A stretch of DNA of 64,000 nucleotides from Methylotenera mobilis JLW8 (GTDB lineage: Bacteria > Pseudomonadota > Gammaproteobacteria > Burkholderiales > Methylophilaceae): positions 2,046,001 through 2,110,000 of the forward strand of contig NC_012968.1 of the NCBI RefSeq assembly GCF_000023705.1, read 5' to 3'. Every line of letters begins with the position of its first letter. The stretch's first letter is position 1. A program made the position numbers and the translations under genes. The notes beneath the pieces are model-generated. The model was given only the letters and a program-made list of their open reading frames with translations, was not told the origin of the DNA and made no database searches. Shown here piece by piece: positions 52,496 to 62,564 of the stretch.

Positions 52496-52530
52496 CTGAA
52501 TTAGTGTTGTGGATAGTAAGCAAGCCTCCA

Positions 52531-54411
52531 TTAAACCAAGTGCTCAATCCAGCTACTCGCAGGCACAGGCTTACTATACAAATATCCTTGGTGAATTACC
52601 TCTGCCCGGGCATTTAAAAAGTCTGCCTGTTCCTGTGTTTCCACACCTTCGGCCACCACGTTTAATTGCATATGTTTGGCAATTGCCAATACTGATTCAA
52701 CCAAAGCCGCATCATCTGGGTCATGCGGTGCATCCTGTACAAAGGTTTTATCTATCTTCAACTCATGAATCGGCAGCCGCTTGAGATGACTCAATGAGGA
52801 GTAACCTGTACCAAAATCATCCAGAGAAAAATGTATTCCTAGCAAAGTAAGTTCGGTCATTTTGGCAATCACCTCACTAATGTTATCAATCACCAACCCC
52901 TCTGTCACCTCCAGCGTCAAATGCGTCGGATCGGCGCCAGTATCTGCCAAAATTGTCTTAATGCTAGATACAAAACCACGCTGACGGAAGTGCCTTGGAC
53001 TGATATTAACTGATACACGAATCGGTAAACTGTAAACATCCTGTCTTGCAAGAACCCGACAAGTTTCAGTGAGCACCCAAACATCCACATCCACAATCAA
53101 ATCTGTTTCTTCAGCCACTGGAATAAATAAAGAAGGTGGAACCAAACCGCGCTCGGGATGTTGCCAGCGCACTAATGACTCTGCGCCGACCACCACACCG
53201 GCCGCATTGACTTGCGACTGCAGATAGAGCATCAACTCCCCGGCAGGAATTGCTAAGCGTAGCTCTCGTTCAATTTTGAAACGCTGCTCAGCCACGCTTG
53301 CCATCGACTGCTCGAACAAGATACTTTGGTTACCACCATTCTGCTTAGCGCGATGCATGGCGGTATCCGCTCGTCGAAACACATCACCCGCATCATCTTC
53401 GATATTAACTGGAAAGGTAGCAATGCCAATACTGCCTGAAGCGATGACCTCATCGTCTCCCAGCCTAATTGGAAGCTTAAGTTGCACTCTAATCTTATCC
53501 AGCAAATGGTTAACAAGAGAGCCAATCTCTGTTGCACTGCTTATATCTCTCTGTATCAGCAACGCAAACTCATCTGCAGACATTCTGGCCAACATACCGT
53601 CTGTTTCTACTAGTAACTTAAGCCTATCTGCGATAAAGCATAATAGTTGATCCCCCACAGCATGCCCGCGAGCTTCATTAAGTGTTTTAAAACGATCGAG
53701 ATTTAATAATATGAGCGCGCCTTTAGCGCCGGAGCTTTTGCACTCCAACAAAGCACGATTAAGACGATCAATCTGCAGTGATCGATTTGGCAAACCTGTC
53801 AATGAGTCGTAATACGCCAAACGATGCAATTCAATGCGGCCGTGCTCTTTTTCTTCATAATCTTGAAAAAGTAAGCAAATTAGCATCGTTGCCACTGGAT
53901 AAAACAAAATAATCGTGGGACCAAGCTGCTTATCAATCCAAATACCTATGCCACCAGGTAAATATAGAAAGAGAAACAGCATCACGACATGCACTAACAA
54001 TCCAGCGCCTAGTAGTTGTAGTGCGTTCAAAGAGCCGCCCACATTCTTACGATAATAATAAAACGCAACTCCGATTAAAGCGGCCACCACTGTGACAATA
54101 ACCCCAATATAAACTCCGGATCCGCCAATCCATATGCGGTATGCACTAATAATCGAGGCGCTCAACGCAGCTACAAAAGGGCCACCAAACATGCCTGCTA
54201 CAAACAAAATTATGGAGCGCCCATCAAAGATGACGCCATTACCGTACTGCACTGGCGTCATCATTCCAACAACACCGGCAATACCAAATAGAAACCCAAA
54301 AAACAATGCTTGCGATAATGGATTCTTTTTATTGCGTGAGGAGGCGACTTGGTAGATTGTTGTGAGCGCAACTAACAAAGCAGTATTGTGAATCAGCTCA
54401 ATAAAAAACAT
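52531..54411 (-). CDS. Membrane protein with degenerate GGDEF and intact EAL domain
   Basis: Likely a cyclic di-GMP phosphodiesterase. The N-terminus (about 1-190) has six hydrophobic segments of the 5TMR/LytS kind. The GGDEF domain (about 205-365) has SADEF in place of GGDEF, so it probably senses GTP or is structural. The EAL domain (about 380-625) has ESL in the signature (GAESLVRW) but keeps EVTEG, the DDFGTGYSS metal site, the KIDKTFV lysine and AEGVET. It faces the first cyclase gene, with the stops 35 bases apart. Confidence 0.9.
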   Translation of the reverse strand: MFFIELIHNTALLVALTTIYQVASSRNKKNPLSQALFFGFLFGIAGVVGMMTPVQYGNGVIFDGRSIILFVAGMFGGPFVAALSASIISAYRIWIGGSGVYIGVIVTVVAALIGVAFYYYRKNVGGSLNALQLLGAGLLVHVVMLFLFLYLPGGIGIWIDKQLGPTIILFYPVATMLICLLFQDYEEKEHGRIELHRLAYYDSLTGLPNRSLQIDRLNRALLECKSSGAKGALILLNLDRFKTLNEARGHAVGDQLLCFIADRLKLLVETDGMLARMSADEFALLIQRDISSATEIGSLVNHLLDKIRVQLKLPIRLGDDEVIASGSIGIATFPVNIEDDAGDVFRRADTAMHRAKQNGGNQSILFEQSMASVAEQRFKIERELRLAIPAGELMLYLQSQVNAAGVVVGAESLVRWQHPERGLVPPSLFIPVAEETDLIVDVDVWVLTETCRVLARQDVYSLPIRVSVNISPRHFRQRGFVSSIKTILADTGADPTHLTLEVTEGLVIDNISEVIAKMTELTLLGIHFSLDDFGTGYSSLSHLKRLPIHELKIDKTFVQDAPHDPDDAALVESVLAIAKHMQLNVVAEGVETQEQADFLNARAEVIHQGYLYSKPVPASSWIEHLV

Positions 54412-54560
54412 GACGCTCCCTTAAATTAGTCCTGAAAAACCAAGCCGAATATTAACTTATATGATCGCTAATTAATAAATAGAAAGAATAAAAATTAAGT
54501 CTTTCTTAGCTGCTCACCGCACCCAGCACACAAATAAACAATACATCCAGACAACAAATA

Positions 54561-56207
54561 CTAAATTGCCGCACAGACCCGGTTGCGCCCTGACTGCTTT
54601 GCCTGATAAAGTGCTTGATCTGCTCTGCTCAGTAGCATATCGATATTGTCATCAGCCGACGCCACTGAGGACACACCAATTGAAACCGTGTATTGCACGG
54701 GCAAGCCATCCTTCATTGGCACTTTAGAATCTGCAACAGCTAATCTTAAACGCTCCGCCACCTCCAGCGCCTCTGCGCGATTGGTTTCTGGCAACAAAAT
54801 AGCAAACTCCTCGCCACCGATACGCCCAATAATATCAACTTCACGCAAGGTTTGACGACAGACATCCGCTAATTTTTTTAGTACGATATCGCCAATTTTG
54901 TGACCATGACTATCATTAATTTTCTTGAAAAAATCGATATCCATCATAAACATGGCCATATCTTTCTGGTAACGCTGGCTTCTGCTTAACTCTTTCTCGG
55001 CCTGCTCCATAAAGTGACCACGATTATTCAACTCGGTCAGGTAGTCTATATGTGCTTTTTGGTTAAGCTCCAGCTCAAGCAACTTACGGCTATGAATGTT
55101 GGCATGTACCCCTATCATGCGGATGGGCTGATGCAGCGCGTTAAATTCGGCAATCTTGAACACGCTGTTCATCCATACCCAATCCCCACTTTTTGCACGC
55201 CGCCTATAATCAATCGAGGCTGAATCGCCGCCCGCCAAACACTCATTCAAAAGAGACATCACTCTGGCGCTATCTTCAGGGTGTAGCGCCGCCTGCCATT
55301 CCTGCAGGCTATGATCGAGCTCACCTGCGGCATAACCCAAAATCTGGGGATACTCATCGCTGGCTGTCATCTCCCCTGTTGCGATATCCAAATCAAACCA
55401 TGCCTGATTCGCAGCCACCAACGCTAGACGCATTCTATCTTCGCTCTTACGCAGCTGAGCCTCCGCATTTTTTAATTCAGTAATATCTCTGGCAATGCCA
55501 AACAAACCAATAATATGGCCATCTTTATCTTTCATCGCATATTTTCGGTTATCAACCCAGCCAGGCTTGCCATAGTAATTCAATAACGGCTGCACCTCTT
55601 GTGCCATAGGCAAGCAGCCATTAAAAATCTTTTTTTCTAGCGTGTAATAAATATCGGCATATTCTCTAGGCAAAACGTCATAATCTGTTTTCCCTACCAG
55701 CTCAGACCAATGGCTAATGCCATGTGTGATATCCACGATGGTTTGGCTGGCACTAGTAAACTGGTGATTTCTATTCTTAAAGTAAATATAGTCATCCGTA
55801 TTTTCCAGCATGGCCAGAAAGCTGTCATACATCATCCCGTGAGCAACCTCATGGTTAACCTCAGGTTGAGTCAGCGTGAGCGTGATATCCGTTTTTAGAT
55901 GATCCACATCCAGATACTTCTGATAAGTGGCCCGCAGAATCTTGGCCACTCCCTTCTTATCAACTATCCTGAAAGTCAGAGTAACTGGCTCGGTTTGAGA
56001 TGCGTGTGAAAAAATCACATCGTAAATATCCAGATCATCTGGATGAAATATCGTTTTGAGGGCAGGATTGGCTGATGACAACTGCGCAGGGCTCCATCCG
56101 GTCAGGCGCTTGGCATCCCCCTCCACTTGCTCGCAAAGCAGCGCATCTGGCGTCAATGCAAACTTAAACTTTATAGAGGATGTGTTTTCTTGTTGTTTGT
56201 TAGCCAT
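54561..56207 (-). CDS. PAS-domain diguanylate cyclase
   Basis: A 548-residue protein with no clear membrane segment. Three PAS domains are suggested (about 10-110, 120-245 and 255-375), the second with YFKNRNHQFTSAS, followed by GGDEF (about 385-548) with GGEEF and the RxxD inhibitory site (REVD). ATG 56207 is chosen; a TTG at 56258 would add 17 residues. Its GGDEF domain is very similar to that of the gene at 50723, pointing to a local duplication. Confidence 0.9.
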   Translation of the reverse strand: MANKQQENTSSIKFKFALTPDALLCEQVEGDAKRLTGWSPAQLSSANPALKTIFHPDDLDIYDVIFSHASQTEPVTLTFRIVDKKGVAKILRATYQKYLDVDHLKTDITLTLTQPEVNHEVAHGMMYDSFLAMLENTDDYIYFKNRNHQFTSASQTIVDITHGISHWSELVGKTDYDVLPREYADIYYTLEKKIFNGCLPMAQEVQPLLNYYGKPGWVDNRKYAMKDKDGHIIGLFGIARDITELKNAEAQLRKSEDRMRLALVAANQAWFDLDIATGEMTASDEYPQILGYAAGELDHSLQEWQAALHPEDSARVMSLLNECLAGGDSASIDYRRRAKSGDWVWMNSVFKIAEFNALHQPIRMIGVHANIHSRKLLELELNQKAHIDYLTELNNRGHFMEQAEKELSRSQRYQKDMAMFMMDIDFFKKINDSHGHKIGDIVLKKLADVCRQTLREVDIIGRIGGEEFAILLPETNRAEALEVAERLRLAVADSKVPMKDGLPVQYTVSIGVSSVASADDNIDMLLSRADQALYQAKQSGRNRVCAAI

Positions 56208-56361
56208 TATGTTGACTTTCAGTCGATTAAACACGCTGTCATCATTAACACCTACCAAGACCCACTGTGCTACCTAGGCTGGGGCTTGTCAAGAAATATA
56301 CATATGCATGCTAGTGACGGCCTCCAAGACACATATTTTCAATATCAATCGGCTAAAATAA

Positions 56362-56395
56362 AATAGCCCAATCGGGTATCGATTGGGCCATTTTA
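56362..56395 (-). terminator. Terminator after rlmF
   Basis: GCCCAATCG, loop and CGATTGGGC form a 9-bp stem followed on the minus strand by TATTTTATTTT, 35 bases past the rlmF stop. It has T-rich sequence on both sides and may work in both directions. Confidence 0.8.
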
Positions 56396-56423
56396 TATTG
56401 CATATTAAAGTATCAGATTGGCC

Positions 56424-57371
56424 TCAAGCCAACACGGCACGTCGCTGATTAACATCCAAAAATGTCCAAGCCACGATGCGGCTTTGCTTTTGTCCTTGCG
56501 TCATGGCGATAGTTTTCACCTCTCGCGCCTGCACGCTGTTGAGCGCACGGTACAAACTAGGCAGGTTAGTTGCTTTTGAGACTAGCGAGGTAAACCATAC
56601 GCACTGGGCAGCATACTGCTGACTCTCTTTCACCATAGCGGTCAGAAAACCTTCCTCACCACCGGCGCAGTACAACTCTGCCCCTTGCCCGCCAAAATTC
56701 AACGCGGCATGCTTGTTACCACTAGGCTTAGCCACGTGTTTACCCAGCCCACGCCATTTGCGCTGGGTACCGGCTTGCGCCTCGGCTAAAGAGCCATGAA
56801 ACGGCGGATTGCACATCGTTAACGCAAATAACTCATCCGGCTGAATCATGCCCTTGAAAATGGATGCAGGCCTCGCCTGCAATCGCAGCTCTATCACATC
56901 ACCTAGTGCATTTGCATCAATGATCTGTTGTGCATTACCTAGCGCTTTAGCATCGATATCAGCCCCGACAAAACGCCAACCATACTCACGTGTGCCAATC
57001 AGCGGATAGATCATGTTTGCACCTACCCCTATGTCCAGCACGCGCACAGATGATCCGCGAGGCACCTTGCCATGCGCCTCGCTCAATAGATCAGCAAGGT
57101 AATGCAAGTAGTCCGCGCGCCCCGGGATTGGCGGGCATAGGTAGTGCTTAGGAATATCCCACGCATCCACCGCATAAAACTGCTTAAGCAAAGCCTGATT
57201 AAGCGCCTTGACGCTTTGCGCATCTGCAAAATCGACAGAAGCATCACCGTAAGCGTTCAGCTTTACATATGGTGCTAATGCAGCACTGGTTTGAATCAAC
57301 GCCTCAAAGTCGTAGCGCTCGCGATGTCGATTACGCGGGTGCAACGCAGATTTAGTGTTTTCAGGTTTCAA
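56424..57371 (-). CDS. rlmF: 23S rRNA (adenine(1618)-N6)-methyltransferase
   Basis: Methylates A1618 in 23S rRNA. The Rossmann SAM-binding region [18 protein letters not shown] lies near 109-126 and the catalytic NPPF motif of N6-adenine methylases is in [13 protein letters not shown]; this pattern is specific for the RlmF (DUF890) family. Length 315 is typical. Confidence 0.93.
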   Translation of the reverse strand: MKPENTKSALHPRNRHRERYDFEALIQTSAALAPYVKLNAYGDASVDFADAQSVKALNQALLKQFYAVDAWDIPKHYLCPPIPGRADYLHYLADLLSEAHGKVPRGSSVRVLDIGVGANMIYPLIGTREYGWRFVGADIDAKALGNAQQIIDANALGDVIELRLQARPASIFKGMIQPDELFALTMCNPPFHGSLAEAQAGTQRKWRGLGKHVAKPSGNKHAALNFGGQGAELYCAGGEEGFLTAMVKESQQYAAQCVWFTSLVSKATNLPSLYRALNSVQAREVKTIAMTQGQKQSRIVAWTFLDVNQRRAVLA

Positions 57372-57450
57372 AGTTTTTTGCGCGGCAGATTAAAAAGACG
57401 TTATCCACATGGATTAAATAATAGCGCTAACTAGAGTGATAGCACAAAAG

Positions 57451-57482
57451 AAAAAAGGCTTAATCATTTCTGATTAAGCCTT
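57451..57482 (-). terminator. Terminator after tRNA-Lys
   Basis: AAGGCTTAATCA, loop and TGATTAAGCCTT give a 12-bp stem followed on the minus strand by a T-run, eight bases past the tRNA. Confidence 0.88.
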
Positions 57483-57490
57483 ATATATCT

Positions 57491-57566
57491 TGGTAGGGTG
57501 TGCGGGGATCGAACCCACGACAAACGGATTAAAAGTCCGCTGCTCTACCAGCTGAGCTAACACCCC
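57491..57566 (-). tRNA. tRNA-Lys (TTT anticodon)
   Basis: A 76-base tRNA with encoded CCA. GGGGTGT pairs with ACACCCT (first pair G-U), the anticodon stem GCGGA/TCCGT-type arm presents TTT (plus-strand 57531-57533) and the T-loop reads GGTTCGATCC. It lies between rlmF and ffh. Confidence 0.97.
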
Positions 57567-57745
57567 ATTCGTTTCGCAATTAATTGTGTTGCTTACGAAA
57601 GGTCGCCATTATATAGAAACTATTAGGCTGGTCAATGAAAAAATCACAAATAACTTAATTATTTTGTAAAAAATTTTACGATTTTCCGTAAGAGATTGTT
57701 TTAACAAGACTTACTAAAATTACCTAATGCACTCAAACTGGCACA

Positions 57746-59110
57746 TTAACGCATTCCAGGTAGTTTACCGCCCATCAAGCCACCCATACTGCGCATCATT
57801 TTTGCCATGCCGCCTTTGCTAAACATCTTCATCATCTTCTGCGTTTCTTCAAATTGCTTCAACAAACGATTCACTTCTTGCACTTGTACCCCAGAACCAT
57901 CTGCAATACGTTTTTTACGCGTTGCTTTAATAAGCTCAGGTTTACGACGCTCCAGTGGCGTCATGCTATTGATAATGCCTTCAATTCGGCGAATGCTCTT
58001 GTCTGCATCTTCAGGGTTCACTTTGGCTGCCATGCCCGCAAGTTGTGACGGCATTTTATCCATCAGCGCACCCATGCCACCCATTTTGCGCATTTGCGAC
58101 ATTTGGGCTTTAAAGTCATCTAAATCAAAGTTCTTACCTGATTTAACTTTATCGGCCAGCTTTTGCGCTTCCGCCATATCCACATTTTTGTGCGCCTGCT
58201 CAATCAAGCCCAGTACATCACCCATACCCAGAATACGTGATGCCATACGGTCTGGATAGAATGGCTCTAGGCCATCTACTTTTTCGCTCACACCAATGTA
58301 TTTGATTGGCTTGCCTGTGACATGGCGCACGGACAAGGCAGCACCACCGCGCGAGTCACCATCCAGCTTAGTGAGGATAACACCCGTTAACGGTAAGGTA
58401 TCGCCGAAAGCCTTTGCGGTATTAATCGCATCCTGCCCCTGCATGGCATCCACCACAAACAAGGTTTCGATTGGGTTTAGGTAGGCGTGCAATGCTTTGA
58501 TTTCAGCCATCATCGCTTCATCAATACCTAAGCGACCTGCCGTATCGAAAATCACTACATCATAGTAACCGCGCTTGGCATAGTCTAACGTCGCAGTGGC
58601 AATATCCAACGGTGCTTGGCTGGCGTTACTATCAAAACATTCAATTTCCAACTGCTGGGCCAGTGTTTTCAGCTGTTCGATCGCAGCTGGGCGGTAAACA
58701 TCAGCACTCGCCAACAGCACCTTCTTTTTTTGCTCTTTTAATAACTTCGCCAGTTTTGCTGAGGTAGTGGTTTTACCAGACCCCTGTAAACCTGCCATTA
58801 AAATAATAGCCGGTGGCACTGCTGCTAAATTCAATCCCTCGTTGGCTTTGCCCATAAGAGCAATCAACTCATCATTCACCACTTCAATCACAGCCTGGCC
58901 TGGGGTCAAGCTCTGCAATACGTCTTTACCCTGCGCGCGCGCCTTTACCGCGGCAATAAAATCCTTCACCACCGGCAAGGCAACGTCAGCCTCCAGCAAG
59001 GCCATACGTACCTCACGCATGGCATCGGCAATATTTTCTTCTGTTAAGCGCGCTTGCCCACGTAAATTTTTAATGACGCCCTGTAAACGCCCAGTCAAAT
59101 TTTCTAGCAT
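57746..59110 (-). CDS. ffh: Signal recognition particle protein Ffh
   Basis: GTPase of the signal recognition particle that targets membrane proteins to FtsY and SecYEG. N domain about 1-90; G domain with GLQGSGKTT (107-115), DTAGR (189-193) and TKLDGDSRGG (247-256); methionine-rich M domain from about 295, ending GGLMGGKLPGMR. Length 454 is standard. It is divergent from a CcsA-like gene, as in many proteobacteria. The 4.5S RNA gene was not seen. Confidence 0.98.
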   Translation of the reverse strand: MLENLTGRLQGVIKNLRGQARLTEENIADAMREVRMALLEADVALPVVKDFIAAVKARAQGKDVLQSLTPGQAVIEVVNDELIALMGKANEGLNLAAVPPAIILMAGLQGSGKTTTSAKLAKLLKEQKKKVLLASADVYRPAAIEQLKTLAQQLEIECFDSNASQAPLDIATATLDYAKRGYYDVVIFDTAGRLGIDEAMMAEIKALHAYLNPIETLFVVDAMQGQDAINTAKAFGDTLPLTGVILTKLDGDSRGGAALSVRHVTGKPIKYIGVSEKVDGLEPFYPDRMASRILGMGDVLGLIEQAHKNVDMAEAQKLADKVKSGKNFDLDDFKAQMSQMRKMGGMGALMDKMPSQLAGMAAKVNPEDADKSIRRIEGIINSMTPLERRKPELIKATRKKRIADGSGVQVQEVNRLLKQFEETQKMMKMFSKGGMAKMMRSMGGLMGGKLPGMR

Positions 59111-59311
59111 TTTTATACTCGTACTAATAATATTAAGTTTAATTTTACATCAAGCGCCAGAGCTGTCCTATCAATAGATTTGTTAATCAATCCAATATAT
59201 TAAGCAAGTTTATTTCTGAGTGCTGACGGCCAAGACTGCACCGCGTGATAAATCTTATAATTATTAAGCGCAGCTATTATATTTACACGCTAATTGCGCC
59301 ATAATTGCACT

Positions 59312-60130
59312 ATGCAAAAATTAATCCCCTACTTTATTGTTGCGTTCATTTACATGGCAGTGGCTATAGATTTCTGGCGAGATGCCAAGGCACCAAGCCA
59401 TGCCAATATAAAACCGGATGCATTAAAACTGCACTCAGCAATGATCGCCTTAGGCTTGCTCATTCACGGCTGGTTATTACACCAAAGCATTTTCTCTGTT
59501 GGTTTTAATTTGGGTTTTTATCAGTCTATTTCGGCGATATTGTGGCTAACCGTTTTGGTGTATTGGGTAACAGACCGCAATCACCAGCTATATAGCCTGC
59601 AAGCTTTTGTACTGCCGCCTGCTGCGGTATTCTCGTTGCTACCAGCCTTTTTTACCGAAACGCACTTCTTGCCTGAGTCTGGCAATCCGCTGTTCATTGC
59701 GCATATCTGGGTCGCCATGATTGCTTACAGTCTGTTTACCTTTGCCGCATTACATGCATTGCTGATGACGATTGCCGAACGCAATCTGCATCATAAAACC
59801 ACACTGATTAAACTGCCTAGCTTCCCGCCACTCATGGTGATGGAAAGTCTGCTATTTAAAATGATAGGGTTCGGATTTATTTTGCTCACCGCGACGTTAG
59901 TGAGTGGTATGTGGTTCTCTGAGGCACTGTTCCATAAGCCAGTGCAATTCAACCATAAAACTATTTTCTCTATCGCTAGCTGGTTTATTTATGCAGCGCT
60001 ATTATTTGGCAGATACCAATATGGCTGGCGCGGATTAAAAGCTATACGCTGGACGCTGACCGGCTTTGCCTTACTAGTGCTGGCTTATATTGGCAGCAAG
60101 TTTGTGTCACAGATTTTACTAGGCCACTAG
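59312..60130 (+). CDS. CcsA/YpjD-like cytochrome c assembly membrane protein
   Basis: A 272-residue protein with about eight membrane helices of the CcsA (cytochrome c assembly) family, the group called YpjD in E. coli, where it also neighbours ffh. Conserved histidines are present (LLIHGWLLH, FIAHIWVAM, FNHKTIFS), possibly haem ligands, and the WxWD-like segment of true CcsA is not clear. The ATG at 59312 is preferred over TTG 59294. Role unproven. Confidence 0.88.
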   Translation: MQKLIPYFIVAFIYMAVAIDFWRDAKAPSHANIKPDALKLHSAMIALGLLIHGWLLHQSIFSVGFNLGFYQSISAILWLTVLVYWVTDRNHQLYSLQAFVLPPAAVFSLLPAFFTETHFLPESGNPLFIAHIWVAMIAYSLFTFAALHALLMTIAERNLHHKTTLIKLPSFPPLMVMESLLFKMIGFGFILLTATLVSGMWFSEALFHKPVQFNHKTIFSIASWFIYAALLFGRYQYGWRGLKAIRWTLTGFALLVLAYIGSKFVSQILLGH

Positions 60131-60153
60131 TATCAATCAGGCAACAAAAAGCG

Positions 60154-60182
60154 TTAAAAGCAGCACGAGGCTGCTTTTAATT
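60154..60182 (+). terminator. Terminator after the CcsA-like gene
   Basis: TTAAAAGCAGC, loop ACGAG and GCTGCTTTTAA form an 11-bp stem with a short T-rich tail, 24 bases past the stop. Confidence 0.7.
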
Positions 60183-60240
60183 TAAACGTAATGTGTTCCA
60201 TCATTGGTGAACTTTGAAAGTCACCAACCATACGCAACTA

Positions 60241-60930
60241 CTATGAGCGCAAACTAATACGCGGCCACTGGTGTTGCTCTGCGTATGTCGTCAGCGTAGG
60301 GTCCGCATCTACGGCGATAGGATTTGTCACTAACTTCATTAATGGCAAATCATTGTGTGAATCACTGTAAAAATAGCTTTTCGCAAAATCACCTAATCGC
60401 TGGCCACGGGCATCTAACCACGCGTTAATTCGCGTTACCTTACCCTCTTGAAAGCTAGGCACACCTTGCACGCCACCCGTGTATCTGCCATCAACCATTT
60501 CCGGGTCAGTGCCAATCAAATGCTCTATGCCGTAGGCAGTAGCAATCGGCTTAGTTACAAAGCTATTGGTCGCGGTAATCACCACGCACAAATCCCCTGC
60601 CGCTTTGTGTTGATTCACCAACGCTTGCGCCTTCACGGTCATCATCGGGCGAATCACTTGCTCCATATATTTCAAATGCAGTGCATCTAAAAACTCTTTA
60701 GAGTGTTCACTTAAAGGCTTTAACTGAAACTCCAGAAATTTATAAATATCTAGATTGCCGTTTTTATAATCTTGATAAAACTGGTCATTACGCTCTTGAT
60801 GCGTCTTGCCATCAAGCAAGCCTTCGCCAATCAAAAACATGCCCCAGTTGTAATCGCTATCACCAGCCAGCAAGGTATTATCTAGGTCAAACAACGCTAA
60901 ATTCTGCGTTGGAGTTACGTCTTGTTTCAT
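60241..60930 (-). CDS. HAD-IB family phosphatase (SerB-like)
   Basis: A 229-residue HAD hydrolase of subfamily IB. Motif I is FDLDNTLLAGDSD with D15 and D17; motif II lies in VVITATNSFV; the conserved lysine is in FQEGKVTRI; motif IV is SDSHNDLPLM. Family members hydrolyse phosphoserine, phosphatidyl substrates or histidinol phosphate; the substrate is open. Its ATG lies one base after the stop of the EamA gene, so the two are translated together. Confidence 0.88.
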   Translation of the reverse strand: MKQDVTPTQNLALFDLDNTLLAGDSDYNWGMFLIGEGLLDGKTHQERNDQFYQDYKNGNLDIYKFLEFQLKPLSEHSKEFLDALHLKYMEQVIRPMMTVKAQALVNQHKAAGDLCVVITATNSFVTKPIATAYGIEHLIGTDPEMVDGRYTGGVQGVPSFQEGKVTRINAWLDARGQRLGDFAKSYFYSDSHNDLPLMKLVTNPIAVDADPTLTTYAEQHQWPRISLRS

Positions 60931-60931
60931 A

Positions 60932-61816
60932 TTAAATATCTTTATTGTTCGTTACAGAAAGTACTAAAAACACACCTACCAAAATCACGCCTAGCGCAGC
61001 CATTTCCACCATGGTCACATGCTCACCGGCCCACCATATGCCTACCGCAAACGCCACAATCGGGTTTACAAAAGTATTACTACTCGCCACTAAAGGCCGC
61101 ACCGTCTTCAATAAGTATTGGTAAGCGCTGTATGCAATGAGCGAGCCCAATACAATCAGGAATAACAGCGCACCCCATGACTTATGTGAAACCTCCTGCG
61201 GCCACGACTCACCAGCGTAAGCACTTGCCAGCAGCAGCGCCAAGCCACCTACCAACATCTGACAGGCCGCGCCCATTAAGCCTTCCGGCATGGCTAAATG
61301 CTTACCCCATACGGAGCCGAACGACCAACTCGCGGCAGCAAATATCAGCAACAATGCGCTAGTAAAGTCCCCCTCAAAACTGCCGCCTAAGTTTAGCAAC
61401 ACGATCCCCACTAAGCCGATCGCAATACCCAGCCACTCTCTTAGCGTAATCTTATGCCCCCATATAGAGGAAAAAACCGCCATCCAAATCGGCGCGGTAG
61501 CAATCGATAGCGCAGCTACACTAGAGGAAATCGTTTGTTGCACATAACACACCGTGCCATTACCCAATGCTGGCAATAGCAAACCCACGGTGCCTGCCCC
61601 TAGCCACTCTCGGCCAGCAGGCATGGCTGCGCCCAAATAGCGCATCACCACAAACAAAATCGCACCAGCCACAGTAAAGCGTATACCACCCATTAAAAAT
61701 GGCGGAAAACTTTCTATGCCGAAGCGAATGGCTAAATAGGTTGAGCCCCAAATAAAATAGGTGCAGAACAATGCCAATACAATCCATAACGATTGCCGAC
61801 TCATATGTAGACGCAT
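60932..61816 (-). CDS. EamA-family drug/metabolite transporter
   Basis: A 294-residue inner-membrane protein with ten predicted helices in two EamA repeats, close to the YedA/RhtA group. It opens SLWIVLALFCTYFIWGSTYLAIRFGIESFPP; the second repeat starts near 150 (LLLIFAAASWSFGSVWGK). Substrate unknown, often amino acids or metabolites. It directly precedes the HAD gene. Confidence 0.92.
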   Translation of the reverse strand: MRLHMSRQSLWIVLALFCTYFIWGSTYLAIRFGIESFPPFLMGGIRFTVAGAILFVVMRYLGAAMPAGREWLGAGTVGLLLPALGNGTVCYVQQTISSSVAALSIATAPIWMAVFSSIWGHKITLREWLGIAIGLVGIVLLNLGGSFEGDFTSALLLIFAAASWSFGSVWGKHLAMPEGLMGAACQMLVGGLALLLASAYAGESWPQEVSHKSWGALLFLIVLGSLIAYSAYQYLLKTVRPLVASSNTFVNPIVAFAVGIWWAGEHVTMVEMAALGVILVGVFLVLSVTNNKDI

Positions 61817-61828
61817 ATTGTGATTCTG

Positions 61829-62485
61829 CTAGAACTTAGCCAGCTTCCAAAAAAAGTTGTCCTGCCCCAGCAGTAATTTAGATAGCTCGTCCAGAAATGT
61901 TGCATCTACCTGCTCGAATGGCATTTCCAGTTCCATCTCTCCCAGTTTGGCAATATTTTTTAATGAAAAGTGCAACGCCTCAGCATCAGACAATACCGTG
62001 ACCAAGATTGAACCTTTGACTTGCCAAGGAATATTGAACGAGACCGCCGCCACCCGTGCATGTTCATTCTTCACATCTTCTGCGGTATGCACGATGCCAT
62101 AACGCCACAACACGTCCTTAATGCGCTGTGCAATACCAAGCTCGCGTTCAAACTTAAAAACCTGCGGCGCTTTGTAAAAATAGAACAATGAAACATGGCT
62201 AATCTCATCCGAGAATGTCTCATTACTCAAGAGTCTATAGCGATATTCAGCAAAAGGCTCGGTCACTCTCAATCCAGATAAATCTCCGATACTAGGTAAT
62301 GAAATCACATGAGCAAACTCAGGCTCAATCACCCTGATTAACTCAGAGAACTCACGCCAATAATTGAATACTTCTTTCAGTTTTGCATTGCGTAAAGCGA
62401 GCGAATCAGCACTTAGTTTGCTTTGATTACTTTTCTCTTCCTGCGCTTGCTGCGCCTGAAGCTTCATCTGTCCTAACAAACTCAT
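61829..62485 (-). CDS. Conserved protein of unknown function
   Basis: A 218-residue cytosolic-looking protein I cannot place in a named family. The N-terminal 30 residues are Gln/Glu/Lys-rich and likely coiled coil (MKLQAQQAQEEKSNQSKLS); the rest is mixed alpha/beta with aromatic-rich SLFYFYKAPQVFKFERE. No signal peptide or membrane helix. It is 12 bases before the EamA gene on the same strand, so it may head that operon. Confidence 0.75.
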   Translation of the reverse strand: MSLLGQMKLQAQQAQEEKSNQSKLSADSLALRNAKLKEVFNYWREFSELIRVIEPEFAHVISLPSIGDLSGLRVTEPFAEYRYRLLSNETFSDEISHVSLFYFYKAPQVFKFERELGIAQRIKDVLWRYGIVHTAEDVKNEHARVAAVSFNIPWQVKGSILVTVLSDAEALHFSLKNIAKLGEMELEMPFEQVDATFLDELSKLLLGQDNFFWKLAKF

Positions 62486-62564
62486 TGATTCGCCCGACCT
62501 ACCTTTGTATTCATCTGGCTTATGTACTCACCAGATTAGTTTCAACAACACATCCCCACAAACA

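Noticed and set aside
57807-58259. Plus-strand reading frame of about 150 codons opposite ffh
   Set aside because: It mirrors the ffh M domain, with Ser/Cys-rich composition and no start signals.
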